Part shown: one piece after another, positions 24,878 to 33,960 of the stretch | Numbering within the stretch: position 1 is the first letter of the stretch | Layout: every line of letters starts with the position of its first letter | Source: Lachnospiraceae bacterium | GTDB taxonomy: Bacteria; Bacillota; Clostridia; Lachnospirales; Lachnospiraceae | NCBI GenBank assembly: GCA_910576335.1 | Contig: CAJTIU010000029.1 | Location: forward strand, 1-64,000 | Direction: 5' to 3' | DNA: 64,000 nt | Program-made: the position numbers and the translations under genes | Notes under the pieces: model-generated | What the model was told of the DNA's origin: nothing | The model's database searches: none | Seen by the model: only the letters and a program-made list of their open reading frames with translations

Positions 24878-26700
24878 GACCGGTTTCCTCGTTTTCTCAT
24901 CTTAGGATCAAGAATCTTCTTACGGATTCTTAAGGATTTCGGAGTTACCTCTAACAGTTCATCTGTATCAATAAAATCCAGTGCCTCTTCAAGACTCAGG
25001 ATCCTGGGCGTGGTCAGCCTGAGTGCTTCGTCCGCGCTGGAGGAACGGGTATTGGTAAGATGCTTTGTCTTGCAGATATTTACTTCAATGTCATCTGTCT
25101 TGGCATTTTCACCAATAACCATGCCAGAGTAAACCTTTTCACCGGGACCGATAAACAGAGTTCCCCGCTCCTGGGCGCTGAACAGTCCGTAGGTAACAGA
25201 CTCTCCAGTCTCAAATGCAATCAGAGATCCCTGTTTGCGGTACTGGATATCGCCTTTATAGGGCTCATAACCATCAAATGCCGTATTCATGATCCCGTTT
25301 CCCTTCGTGTCTGTTAAGAATTCTCCGCGGTAGCCGATCAGGCCTCTTGCAGGGATCTTGAACTCCAGACGGGTATAGCCGCCGTTGGAAGTCCCCATGT
25401 TGGTAAGCTCCCCCTTGCGCTGGCTCAGCTTTTCAATGATGGTTCCTGTGAACTCATCCGGCACGTCAATATAGGCGGCTTCCACAGGCTCTAAGAGCCT
25501 GCCCTTTTCATCTTTCCGATACAGCACCTCTGCTTTGCTGACAGCAAACTCATAGCCCTCCCTGCGCATATTTTCAATGAGGACAGACAGATGGAGTTCC
25601 CCGCGCCCGGATACCTTAAAGCTGTCTGTACTGTCAGATTCCTCCACCCGCAGGCTGACATCTGTATTAAGCTCCCGGAACAGACGGTCTCTTAAATGGC
25701 GTGAAGTGACATATTTTCCCTCAAGTCCTGCAAAGGGGCTGTCATTTACAATGAACTGCATGGCGATTGTTGGCTCGGAGATCTTCTGAAACGGTATTGC
25801 CGCCGGATTTTCCGGGGAACAGATGGTATCTCCGATGGAGATGTCCGCAATTCCGGAAATCGCCACAATAGAGCCGATTGTAGCTTCTTTTACGTCTATT
25901 TTGTTCAGACCGTCAAATTCATATAACTTGCTGATGCGCACCTTCTCCATCCGGTCCGGATCATGCTCGTTTACAACGACTGCATCCATACCGACCCGGA
26001 TGGTACCATTATCCACCTTGCCGACTCCGATACGACCCACATATTCATTATAATCAATGGTACTGATCAGCACCTGCGTGTCTGCATCCGGATCCCCTTC
26101 CGGAGCCGGGATATAGTCAAGGATTGTCTCAAAAAGGGGCTTCATGTCACGCTCTTCATCTGTGAGATCCAGAACTGCCACGCCGGATTTTGCAGAGGCA
26201 TAGACAAAGGGGCAGTCCAGCTGTTCATCTGAGGCATCCAGGTCCATGAAGAGTTCCAGCACTTCGTCAATCACTTCATCAGGCCTTGCCTCGGGACGGT
26301 CAATCTTATTAATGCAGACAATAACCGGAAGACTAAGCTCCAGTGCTTTCCTGAGCACAAATTTTGTCTGGGGCATTGCTCCCTCAAAAGCATCCACCAC
26401 AAGAATGACGCCATTTACCATCTTGAGGACACGCTCCACCTCCCCGCCAAAATCCGCATGCCCCGGGGTGTCAATGATATTAATCTTCGTTCCCTTATAG
26501 TAGACGGCAGTATTTTTAGAAAGAATGGTGATGCCGCGCTCCCGTTCAATATCATTGGAGTCCATAACACGCTCTTCCACTTCCTGATTTTCACGGAATA
26601 CACCGCTTTGCTTCAGCAATTCGTCCACAAGAGTGGTCTTGCCGTGGTCAACATGGGCGATAATTGCTATATTACGTACATCTTCACGTTTCGTTTTCAT
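24874..26700 (-). CDS. typA: Translational GTPase TypA/BipA
   Basis: The 608-residue ribosome-associated GTPase starts with the G1 motif AHVDHGKTTL (residues 15-24), then RERGITI, DTPGHADFGGE, NKID, the EF-G-like domains and the BipA-specific C-terminal domain. It assists 50S assembly under stress and cold. Length is normal. AAGGAAG precedes the ATG. It forms an overlapping pair with the PAP2 gene. Confidence 0.97.
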   Translation of the reverse strand: MKTKREDVRNIAIIAHVDHGKTTLVDELLKQSGVFRENQEVEERVMDSNDIERERGITILSKNTAVYYKGTKINIIDTPGHADFGGEVERVLKMVNGVILVVDAFEGAMPQTKFVLRKALELSLPVIVCINKIDRPEARPDEVIDEVLELFMDLDASDEQLDCPFVYASAKSGVAVLDLTDEERDMKPLFETILDYIPAPEGDPDADTQVLISTIDYNEYVGRIGVGKVDNGTIRVGMDAVVVNEHDPDRMEKVRISKLYEFDGLNKIDVKEATIGSIVAISGIADISIGDTICSPENPAAIPFQKISEPTIAMQFIVNDSPFAGLEGKYVTSRHLRDRLFRELNTDVSLRVEESDSTDSFKVSGRGELHLSVLIENMRREGYEFAVSKAEVLYRKDEKGRLLEPVEAAYIDVPDEFTGTIIEKLSQRKGELTNMGTSNGGYTRLEFKIPARGLIGYRGEFLTDTKGNGIMNTAFDGYEPYKGDIQYRKQGSLIAFETGESVTYGLFSAQERGTLFIGPGEKVYSGMVIGENAKTDDIEVNICKTKHLTNTRSSSADEALRLTTPRILSLEEALDFIDTDELLEVTPKSLRIRKKILDPKMRKRGNRS

Positions 26701-26752
26701 GTAAATCTTCCTTTTCTTTTTTTGAATTCAGTGGTACAATAGGTTACTATAA

Positions 26753-26773
26753 AAAATACCTTTTGACGCTTAC
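26753..26773 (-). repeat. Single copy of a 21-bp repeat with TTTTGACGC core
   Basis: This 21-bp stretch (AAAATACCTTTTGACGCTTAC) is the exact reverse complement of 55938-55958 within the inverted-repeat element upstream of the CYTH gene. Here it lies 53 bp upstream of the typA start codon in the divergent gap with the SSB-like gene. Confidence 0.6.
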
Positions 26774-26908
26774 CTTATAACTTTAATAGTGTATCACAAT
26801 TTTCAAAATTTACAAGATGTGAAAATAGTTGTTCTAAAAAAATGCATACGCTCATAGACTAATTAATGACCATGAAATACGCTTCAGAGGAAGGGAGAAT
26901 GTAAAATT

Positions 26909-27538
26909 ATGTCAGATAAGATTATTGAAAACAACCAGGTAACAATTATGGGAGAAGTTGCTTCTGGATTCACGTTCAGCCATGAGGTGTTCGGGGAGGG
27001 CTTCTACATGGTGGAGGTACTGGTACGGCGCCTGAGTAATTCTGAAGACAGAATTCCGCTCATGATATCCGAACGCCTGATTGATGTGTCACAGGACTAT
27101 ACGGGAGAATTCATTATGGCAAGCGGGCAGTTCCGCTCCTATAACCGGCACGATGAGCAGAAGAACCGGCTCGTATTATCCGTATTCGTAAGAGAAGTGT
27201 CGTTTATAGATGAGGAGCTGGACGGGGCGAAGACGAACAGCATCTTTCTGGACGGCTATATCTGCAAGCTGCCGGTATACAGGAAGACGCCGCTTGGAAG
27301 GGAGATTGCGGATTTGCTGATGGCTGTTAACAGGCCTTACGGGAAGTCGGATTATATACCATGTATCTGCTGGGGCAGGAATGCAAGGTTTGCCTCTGCG
27401 TTTGAGGTGGGCGAGCATGTGCAGATCTTTGGGAGAATTCAGAGCAGAACCTACATAAAGAAGCTGACAGAGACAGAATCACAGGAGCGTACTGCCTATG
27501 AAGTATCAGTAAGCAAGCTTGAATGTATAGAAGGGTAA
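26909..27538 (+). CDS. Single-stranded DNA-binding (SSB/OB-fold) protein
   Basis: The 209-residue protein contains an SSB-like OB fold in its C-terminal half (LGREIADLLMAVNRPYGKSD, IPCICWGRNARFA, GEHVQIFGRIQSRTYIKK) and a related strand pattern in the N-terminal half (VTIMGEVASGFTFSHEV). Two OB-like halves would be unusual for SSB, and the acidic C-terminal tip (DDxPF) of replicative SSB is absent. It therefore looks like a specialised ssDNA-binding protein rather than the main SSB. GGGAG precedes the ATG. Confidence 0.7.
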   Translation: MSDKIIENNQVTIMGEVASGFTFSHEVFGEGFYMVEVLVRRLSNSEDRIPLMISERLIDVSQDYTGEFIMASGQFRSYNRHDEQKNRLVLSVFVREVSFIDEELDGAKTNSIFLDGYICKLPVYRKTPLGREIADLLMAVNRPYGKSDYIPCICWGRNARFASAFEVGEHVQIFGRIQSRTYIKKLTETESQERTAYEVSVSKLECIEG

Positions 27539-27714
27539 CCGCTCAGGCCAGGAATTTGCTGCTGTTATATAGAAGGCTGGAAATTCAAAGACTTTCATTG
27601 ACATCCCATCCTGTTAATGTTAATATTTTATTAACTATTCAGCAGGTTTGCGCAGGGTCTGTCCCAGCGAAACGGGGTATTTGCTGCGCTGACTGTAAGA
27701 AAGTGATTTAGGAG

Positions 27715-27788
27715 TGCAAAAATCCAATTGCCGAAGGCAGTTTTCAATGGATTTTTGCATGTAACTGTGAAGGGAACCGGGCAGTTAC
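27715..27788 (+). repeat. Two-hairpin dispersed repeat, copy 2
   Basis: The first hairpin has a perfect 12-bp outer stem, TGCAAAAATCCA (27715-27726) with TGGATTTTTGCA (27748-27759), and an inner TTGCC-gaa-GGCAG. The second has GTAACTG (27761-27767) with CAGTTAC (27782-27788). It occupies the last part of the 289-bp gap before dapA. The first part (27539-27714) holds no convincing gene. Confidence 0.8.
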
Positions 27789-27827
27789 AAATTTTGATTA
27801 AAAGAAAAGCAGATCAGGAGGATGAAT

Positions 27828-28721
27828 ATGGCTATATTTACAGGGGCCGGCGTGGCGATTGTCACACCCTTTAAGGAAGATGAAAGTATTAATTATGATA
27901 AACTGGATGAATTAATCGACTATCATTGCGAGAACGGAACTGATAGTATTGTAATATGCGGAACAACAGGAGAGTCCGCGACAATGACTGAGGAAGAGCA
28001 CATGGAGTGCGTGAGGTTCACGATTGAACGCGCAAAAGGAAGAATTCCAGTTGTTGCAGGTACAGGCTCCAACTGCACCAGGACAGCGATTGAGATGTCA
28101 AGAGAGGCGGCAGAGAGCGGCGCGGACGGACTGCTGCTTGTGACACCATATTATAACAAGGCAACACAGGCAGGCCTTATTGCCCACTACACGGCAGTAG
28201 CAAAGGAAGCAAAGGCTCCGATCATTATGTACAGTGTGGCCAGCAGAACCGGATGCAACATTGAGCCTGCAACCGTGGCAGAGCTTGTAAATAACGTAGA
28301 TAATATTGTGGGAATCAAGGAAGCATCCGGCAGTATCTCCCAGGTGGCAAAGATTATGTCACTGACAGACGGCAGGGCGGATCTCTATTCCGGAAATGAC
28401 GATCAGATCGTGCCGCTTCTTTCCCTGGGAGCAAAGGGAGTCATTTCGGTACTGTCTAATGTTGCACCGAGAGAGACCCACGATATCTGTGAAAAATATT
28501 TTAATGGTGATGTAACCGGAAGCGCTGCCCTGCAGCTTAAAGCGATTCCGCTCTGTGAGCAGCTCTTTTCGGAAGTGAACCCGATTCCGGTAAAGAAGGC
28601 CATGCAGCTTATGGGAATGGACTGCGGGCCCCTGCGCATGCCGCTTACCGAGCTTACCCCTGCACACGAAAAAGCACTGGCGCAGGCCATGAAGGATTTT
28701 GGTATCAAAGTTGTAGAATAA
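27828..28721 (+). CDS. dapA: 4-hydroxy-tetrahydrodipicolinate synthase
   Basis: The 297-residue TIM-barrel lyase condenses pyruvate with aspartate semialdehyde, the first committed step to lysine and diaminopimelate. Visible motifs are GTTGESATMTEEEH, VTPYYNKATQ and the Schiff-base lysine in GIKEASG (Lys164). ATG 27828 is chosen over ATG 27822 because CAGGAGG at 27815-27821 is then correctly spaced. It is followed by a hairpin and then dapB. Confidence 0.96.
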   Translation: MAIFTGAGVAIVTPFKEDESINYDKLDELIDYHCENGTDSIVICGTTGESATMTEEEHMECVRFTIERAKGRIPVVAGTGSNCTRTAIEMSREAAESGADGLLLVTPYYNKATQAGLIAHYTAVAKEAKAPIIMYSVASRTGCNIEPATVAELVNNVDNIVGIKEASGSISQVAKIMSLTDGRADLYSGNDDQIVPLLSLGAKGVISVLSNVAPRETHDICEKYFNGDVTGSAALQLKAIPLCEQLFSEVNPIPVKKAMQLMGMDCGPLRMPLTELTPAHEKALAQAMKDFGIKVVE

Positions 28722-28736
28722 GAATCGAGAGTGAAC

Positions 28737-28764
28737 AAAGGGTATCTTGTCAGGATACCCTTTT
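28737..28764 (+). terminator. Intrinsic terminator or attenuator between dapA and dapB
   Basis: AAAGGGTATC pairs with GGATACCCTTTT around TTGTCA. The T run is short (four), so readthrough into dapB, which starts 97 bp later, is likely. Confidence 0.65.
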
Positions 28765-28860
28765 CCGTATATAAAAGGAACTATAAAGGTAATGAACAGT
28801 TACAGATAGAAAAGCTTCCGGAGGCAAAGCAATCCGGGCAGATAGAAGGAGGAAAAGAAG

Positions 28861-29619
28861 ATGGCAGTACGAGTAATTATGCATGGATGCAACGGAAAGA
28901 TGGGACAGGTAATCACAGGACTTATAAAGGAGGATGATGGAATCTGCATTGTGGCAGGCGTAGATGCCTATACCGGAATCCCAAACGACTATCCGGTATT
29001 CGAAACAATCGGGGCATGCGATGTGGAGGCAGACGTATTAATTGATTTTTCTAATGCAAAAGCAGTGGATGGCGTTCTGGATTACTGCGCTGAAAAACAG
29101 CTTCCCATTGTACTCTGCACAACAGGACTTTCCAGTGAACAGCTAAACAAGGTAGAAGAGACCGCAAAAAAAACAGCAGTATTAAGATCCGCCAACATGT
29201 CTCTGGGAATCAATCTTCTGATGAAGCTTCTAAAAGATGCCGCCAGTGTACTGGCAACAGCAGGATATGATATAGAGATCGTGGAGCGCCACCACAATCA
29301 GAAGGTAGACGCCCCCAGCGGAACAGCCCTTGCCCTGGCAGACTCTATCAATGAAGAGATGAACCATGCATACACTTACATATATGACAGAAGCCAAAAG
29401 AGAGAAAAACGGGATAAAAAAGAAATCGGCATTTCTGCCGTACGCGGCGGAACCATCGTAGGTGAACACGAAGTAATTTTTGCCGGCCCGGATGAAGTAG
29501 TAGAATTCCGGCACACCGCCTACTCAAAAGCCGTATTCGGCAAAGGAGCCGTAGAAGCCGCAAAATACCTCGCCCACAAACCCGCCGGCCTCTACGACAT
29601 GTCCGGCGTAATCAACTAG
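28861..29619 (+). CDS. dapB: 4-hydroxy-tetrahydrodipicolinate reductase
   Basis: The 252-residue reductase performs the second step of lysine/diaminopimelate synthesis with NAD(P)H. It has the N-terminal Rossmann motif MHGCNGKMGQ and the substrate-binding signature ERHHNQKVDAPSGTALALA. AGGAGG precedes the ATG. The last 30 or so codons use markedly C-rich synonymous codons. The TAG stop (29617-29619) lies within the terminal CTAGTATAA motif of a MITE arm, so the element supplies the end of the gene. Confidence 0.96.
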   Translation: MAVRVIMHGCNGKMGQVITGLIKEDDGICIVAGVDAYTGIPNDYPVFETIGACDVEADVLIDFSNAKAVDGVLDYCAEKQLPIVLCTTGLSSEQLNKVEETAKKTAVLRSANMSLGINLLMKLLKDAASVLATAGYDIEIVERHHNQKVDAPSGTALALADSINEEMNHAYTYIYDRSQKREKRDKKEIGISAVRGGTIVGEHEVIFAGPDEVVEFRHTAYSKAVFGKGAVEAAKYLAHKPAGLYDMSGVIN

Positions 29620-29703
29620 TATAACCCACACTAATTACCGGTACATTCTCGAGCAGGATAAATTTTCAGCCTGCAAGGCGGAGAAATGAGGCGTAGCGGT
29701 GGC
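29617..29703 (-). mobile_element. Solo arm of the CTAGTATAA MITE-like element
   Basis: From the dapB stop codon onward the sequence follows the reverse complement of about 23008-23093 (arm beginning CTAGTATAACCC, then GCAGGATAAATTTTCA, and the GCGTAGCGGTGGCT end). The other arm is missing. It joins directly to a half GGGGACGGGG repeat at 29705. Confidence 0.7.
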
Positions 29704-29704
29704 T

Positions 29705-29715
29705 GCCCCGTCCCC
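29705..29715 (-). repeat. Half copy of the GGGGACGGGG palindrome
   Basis: GCCCCGTCCCC matches one outer arm of the palindromes at 7232, 9950 and 15261. It lies 41 bp upstream of the fbp start codon. Confidence 0.55.
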
Positions 29716-29756
29716 AAACTGCGAAGCAGTTCAAAACAAGCAAAGGAGAAAAGGTT

Positions 29757-31712
29757 ATGAAGGAACTAGAGTCACGTTATTTAGAGCGTCTGTCCCAGCT
29801 CTACCCCACAATCGCCAGTGCGTCAACCGAGATCATCAATCTCCAGGCAATTTTAAATTTACCGAAGGGAACAGAACATTTCCTCACTGACATCCACGGA
29901 GAATACGAAGCATTCTCCCATGTTCTTAAGAACGGCTCGGGATCGGTGCGCCGCAAAGTGGACGATGTTTTTGGCAATACCATGAGCAGCAGGGACAAGC
30001 AGACTCTTTCAACCCTGATCTACTATCCAAAGGAAAAGATGGAACGGATCAAAAGAACAGAGGACAACATGGAGGACTGGTATAAGATTACCCTGTACCG
30101 TCTTATTGAGGTGTGCAAATGTGCCGCGGGGAAATACAGCCGTTCCAAGGTAAGAAAGGCATTGCCGCCAGAATTTGCCTACGTCCTGGAGGAGCTTATT
30201 ACAGAAAAGGCGGACATGTCATCTGATAAGGAATCCTACTACAGTTCCATCGTGAATACCATTATCAGCATTGGCAGGGCAGAGGTATTTATCACGGCAC
30301 TCTGTGAGCTGATACAGCGTCTGACTGTGAATCACCTGCATATTGTGGGGGATATCTATGACAGGGGGCCGGGACCGCATATTATTATGGACAAGCTGAT
30401 GGAATACCATTCTGTAGATATCCAGTGGGGAAATCATGATGTTTTGTGGATGGGAGCTGCAGCAGGGCAGAGGGGATGCATCACCAATGTCATCCGCATC
30501 TGTGCCCGCTATGGGAATCTTGATATCCTGGAGGATGGATATGGAATCAATCTGCTTCCGCTGGCCACATTTGCCATGGATACATATGGAAATGACCCAT
30601 GTACCTGCTTTCGCCTCAGAGGCACACCGAATTACGGGAAAAGTGAGATGCTTCTTGACGTTATGATGCACAAGGCCATCTCTGTGATACAGTTTAAGGT
30701 GGAAGGACAGATCATAAAGAAAAATCCAGGATTTAAGATGGATGACAGGAACCTTCTTCACAGAATTGATTTTGAAAAGGGAACAATTGATATTAATGGC
30801 AAGACGTACGAGATGCTGGATAAGAATTTTCCAACCGTGGATCCGAAGAAGCCGTATGCGCTGACAGCCGCGGAAGAGGACATCATGGAGCGGCTTACCA
30901 AGGCATTTGAAAACTGTGAAAAGCTTCAGGCGCACATGCGCTTCCTGCTGAATAAGGGAGGGCTCTATAAGGTGTATAACAATAATCTGTTATACCACGG
31001 GTGTGTGCCCCTCAATGAGGACGGAAGCCTGAAGGCTGTACGCATCTATGGTCATACCTACAAAGGCAAGAGCCTCTACGAGGTACTGGAGAGCTATGTG
31101 AGAAAAGGGTTTTACGCACTGGATCCAAAGGAGAAGGAGCGTGGGAAGGACATGATGTGGTACATCTGGCTCAGCCAGAGTTCTCCTTTGTTCGGAAAGG
31201 ACAAGATGGCAACCTTTGAACGCTATTTCCTGGCAGAAAAGGAGATGCATAAGGAAAAGAAGAATCCATATTATACACTTCTTGAGGATGAGGAGATTAT
31301 TACGAATATCCTGAAGGAATTCGGACTGGAGTCAGAGGACTCCCTGATCGTGAACGGCCACGTTCCTGTAAAGTCGAAGAATGGGGAAAACCCGATCAAA
31401 TGCGGCGGAAGAGTGCTTGTCATAGACGGAGGCTTTTCCAGGGCATATCAGAAGGAAACGGGGATTGCAGGGTATACTCTTATCTACAATTCCCATGGAC
31501 TGATCCTTGCTGCCCATGAGCCATTTGAATCTACTGAGGCGGCGATCGAAAAGGAAAGTGATATCCATTCGGACAGTGTGATGGTAAAGCGTGTAATTGA
31601 ACGGAAGCTTGTGGCAGATACAGATGACGGAAAAGAATTAAAGGAGCAGATTGAGGATCTTAAGATGCTGCTTGCTGCCTACAGAAGCGGGCAGATTGCC
31701 GAGATTGTATAA
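29757..31712 (+). CDS. fbp: Class III fructose-1,6-bisphosphatase
   Basis: The 651-residue gluconeogenic enzyme hydrolyses fructose-1,6-bisphosphate to fructose-6-phosphate. It belongs to the calcineurin-like class found in Firmicutes: TDIHGEYEAFSHVLKNGSG near residue 43, GDIYDRGPGPH near 198, QWGNHDVLWMGA and a late NGHVPVK. These carry the metal-binding Asp, His and Asn residues. AAAGGAGAAAAGG precedes the ATG. Length is typical. Confidence 0.96.
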   Translation: MKELESRYLERLSQLYPTIASASTEIINLQAILNLPKGTEHFLTDIHGEYEAFSHVLKNGSGSVRRKVDDVFGNTMSSRDKQTLSTLIYYPKEKMERIKRTEDNMEDWYKITLYRLIEVCKCAAGKYSRSKVRKALPPEFAYVLEELITEKADMSSDKESYYSSIVNTIISIGRAEVFITALCELIQRLTVNHLHIVGDIYDRGPGPHIIMDKLMEYHSVDIQWGNHDVLWMGAAAGQRGCITNVIRICARYGNLDILEDGYGINLLPLATFAMDTYGNDPCTCFRLRGTPNYGKSEMLLDVMMHKAISVIQFKVEGQIIKKNPGFKMDDRNLLHRIDFEKGTIDINGKTYEMLDKNFPTVDPKKPYALTAAEEDIMERLTKAFENCEKLQAHMRFLLNKGGLYKVYNNNLLYHGCVPLNEDGSLKAVRIYGHTYKGKSLYEVLESYVRKGFYALDPKEKERGKDMMWYIWLSQSSPLFGKDKMATFERYFLAEKEMHKEKKNPYYTLLEDEEIITNILKEFGLESEDSLIVNGHVPVKSKNGENPIKCGGRVLVIDGGFSRAYQKETGIAGYTLIYNSHGLILAAHEPFESTEAAIEKESDIHSDSVMVKRVIERKLVADTDDGKELKEQIEDLKMLLAAYRSGQIAEIV

Positions 31713-31822
31713 TTGTAAAAAAATTCCATACCGTTACAAGTATATATTTCAGACATTTGCAAATATTACTAATGACTGTACTTGATAGACAGATAAATAT
31801 ACATGAAAGGGAGATTCAAGAC

Positions 31823-32161
31823 ATGAAACAGTGGAAGAAATTAGTAATGGTGCTTATGTGTACAGGAGTCCTGATGAGTGTGACTGCCTGCGGAAGAGAC
31901 GAGAATGCAGACGACAACGGTGCAGTAAACAATGCCTCCGATGATGCCGGTACTTCTGGAACTACAGGAAACGGCACAACAGGTAATGGCACAAATGATG
32001 CCACGAACGGTAATACAGGAAACAACAGCACCGGTAATGGTACAAATGAAGGTGTCATGGACGAAATCGGCGATGACATAAAGGACGGAGCCGAGGATGT
32101 GGGCGATGCCCTGGACGGCAACGACACCAATAATAATGACAGGAAAGATACAGACAGGTAG
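31823..32161 (+). CDS. Small low-complexity lipoprotein
   Basis: The 112-residue product starts with a basic signal peptide (MKQWKKLVMVLMC) and a lipobox VTAC, so it should be lipid-anchored outside the membrane. The mature part is dominated by Asn, Gly, Thr and Asp (GNGTTGNGTNDATNGNTGNN) and contains no known domain. ATG 31823 is chosen over an upstream in-frame codon because GGGAG lies at 31809-31813. Function unknown; a wall spacer or surface peptide is possible. Confidence 0.7.
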   Translation: MKQWKKLVMVLMCTGVLMSVTACGRDENADDNGAVNNASDDAGTSGTTGNGTTGNGTNDATNGNTGNNSTGNGTNEGVMDEIGDDIKDGAEDVGDALDGNDTNNNDRKDTDR

Positions 32162-32167
32162 ATGGGG

Positions 32168-32203
32168 AAAGCTCTATGCGCGGTATGAGGCATAGAGCTT
32201 TAT
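32168..32203 (+). terminator. Hairpin terminator after the lipoprotein gene
   Basis: AAAGCTCTATGC (32168-32179) pairs perfectly with GCATAGAGCTTT (32190-32201) and leads into TTTATTA, a moderate intrinsic terminator. Confidence 0.7.
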
Positions 32204-32205
32204 TA

Positions 32206-32219
32206 GTTACTATTCACGG
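32206..32219 (+). repeat. Copy of GTTACTATTCACGG dispersed repeat core
   Basis: The 14-bp core exactly matches (in opposite orientation) 5712-5725 and 47277-47290. It lies in the gap between the lipoprotein and DUF1703 genes and is followed by a short GC-rich stretch. Confidence 0.55.
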
Positions 32220-32337
32220 ACGCCGTGCACTCCGTTGGGCCGGACTATGCAAAGCCGCTTGCCAGATCATCTATTTCTAGATATAATAAAAAAGAAAGTG
32301 ATACTGCCAGACAGACCGGAAGAAGGAGGAATGTGCC

Positions 32338-33927
32338 GTGGGGATGTATTTGAATCCGGGAAACAGTGGATTTACCAGAATCAGAAATGACATATATGTG
32401 GATAAAAGCGGGCTGATCAGCCTGATCAATGAAACGATAGAGACACCGAGATTTTTGACGTGTGTCAGCAGGCCGCGCCGCTTTGGGAAATCATTTGCAG
32501 CGAAAATGTTATGCGCATATTATGATAAAACCTGCAATTCTTCAAAGCTGTTTGATGATCTTGTGATTGCGAGGGATGTTGAGATTAACGGAACATACAG
32601 ACAGCATCTGAATCAATATGATGTCATCTACCTTGACATGACAAATGTTCTTGGAAAAGCAGAGCCGCACGACATTGTGCCTTTCATACAGAACAGTGTG
32701 ACAGAGGAGCTTCTGGACACGTATCCAGATTTAAAAGCAGGAAATGTCTTTGATGAAACGCTGCTTCACGCGGTAGAACTGACAGGCAATAAGTTCATTA
32801 TGATTATTGACGAATGGGATGCACCGATCAGGGAGGCGCACAAATTTCAGAAGGTCTATCTGGAATTTCTGCGTACATTATTTAAAAGCAGCGGCTCAAC
32901 AGATCAGATTTTTGCGGCCGCTTATATGACAGGGATCCTTCCAATAAAAAAAGATGGTTCACAGTCAGCCATTTCAGATTTTAAAGAATTTACCGTGATT
33001 AAGCCTAGAAAATTTGGTGGTTACGTGGGATTCACGGAGGCAGAGGTAAAAAAACTCTGTGAGGAATTCCATTGTGATTTTGAGAAGATGAAGAGGTGGT
33101 ATGATGGATATTCGTTTCGCGATACAGGTTCAGTGTACAATCCCAATTCGGTGATGGAAGCAATCCGCAACAATGATTTTGACTCTTACTGGACACAGAC
33201 TTCAGCGACTGGAAGCCTGATGGGATATATCAGTATGGATTTTGACGGCCTCTCCAAAACGGTAGCAGAGTTGATCGGCGGCGGGGAAGTCAGGGCAGAT
33301 ACAAGAGGATTTTCAAATGATCTGGTTACATTCCGGAATCGGGATGATGTTCTGACAATCCTGATTCACCTTGGGTATCTGGCCTACGATGAAACTGCAG
33401 GGAAGGTCCGCATACCAAATGAAGAGATTCATATGGAATTTACAAGGATTGTGCGTGAAGTGAGAAGAGATGATACGATTAGAAGGGTTCGAGAGAGTGA
33501 ACAGCTTATTTACGATACGGTTCATGGAAATGAAGATGCTGTGGCAGAACAGATTGAGAAAATCCATTCAGAGGAAGCCCCTCTTCACTATAATAATGAA
33601 CAGGCGCTGCGCAGTGTGATCAAACGGGCATATTTCAGTTTTGGGGATGAGTTTTTTTTATTTGAAGAAATACCGGCAGGTGACGGATATGCGGATGTTG
33701 TGTATCTTCCCAAAAAAGATTCTATGATGCCGGCTCTGGTTGTTGAACTGAAATGGAATAAAACAGCGGAAGGTGCGATTCAACAGATTAAGGATCGACG
33801 GTATCCGTCCGCAATTCAGAAGTATGGCGGTGAAATACTATTGATTGGGATTAATTACAGCAAAGAAGCGCCGGCCGGGAAACGGAAGCATAGCTGTATT
33901 ATAGAAAAATATCAGATGAGGATATAA
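32338..33927 (+). CDS. AAA-ATPase-like / PD-(D/E)XK nuclease-like protein (DUF1703 type)
   Basis: The 529-residue protein has an N-terminal AAA-ATPase-like domain with a non-classical P-loop SRPRRFGKS near residues 43-51 and Walker B FIMIIDEWD near 155. A C-terminal PDDEXK_9 nuclease-like domain carries GYADVVYLP and PALVVELKWNK near 455-480 (Asp and E-x-K). The family is abundant in gut Bacteroidetes and Clostridia without an assigned role. GTG 32338 is chosen because AAGGAGGA lies at 32323-32330. It stands alone, flanked by repeats, as expected of accessory DNA. Confidence 0.82.
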   Translation: MGMYLNPGNSGFTRIRNDIYVDKSGLISLINETIETPRFLTCVSRPRRFGKSFAAKMLCAYYDKTCNSSKLFDDLVIARDVEINGTYRQHLNQYDVIYLDMTNVLGKAEPHDIVPFIQNSVTEELLDTYPDLKAGNVFDETLLHAVELTGNKFIMIIDEWDAPIREAHKFQKVYLEFLRTLFKSSGSTDQIFAAAYMTGILPIKKDGSQSAISDFKEFTVIKPRKFGGYVGFTEAEVKKLCEEFHCDFEKMKRWYDGYSFRDTGSVYNPNSVMEAIRNNDFDSYWTQTSATGSLMGYISMDFDGLSKTVAELIGGGEVRADTRGFSNDLVTFRNRDDVLTILIHLGYLAYDETAGKVRIPNEEIHMEFTRIVREVRRDDTIRRVRESEQLIYDTVHGNEDAVAEQIEKIHSEEAPLHYNNEQALRSVIKRAYFSFGDEFFLFEEIPAGDGYADVVYLPKKDSMMPALVVELKWNKTAEGAIQQIKDRRYPSAIQKYGGEILLIGINYSKEAPAGKRKHSCIIEKYQMRI

Positions 33928-33960
33928 GTTTGCAGCTATTTCAGTAAATATTGAGATGTG

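Noticed and set aside
27539-27827. Possible lysine riboswitch before dapA
   Set aside because: The conserved lysine-riboswitch core was not found; the foldable part is the two-hairpin repeat shared with glk, tig and clpX.
31757-31822. Upstream start for the small lipoprotein
   Set aside because: It would bury the signal peptide behind 22 polar residues; GGGAG fits ATG 31823.
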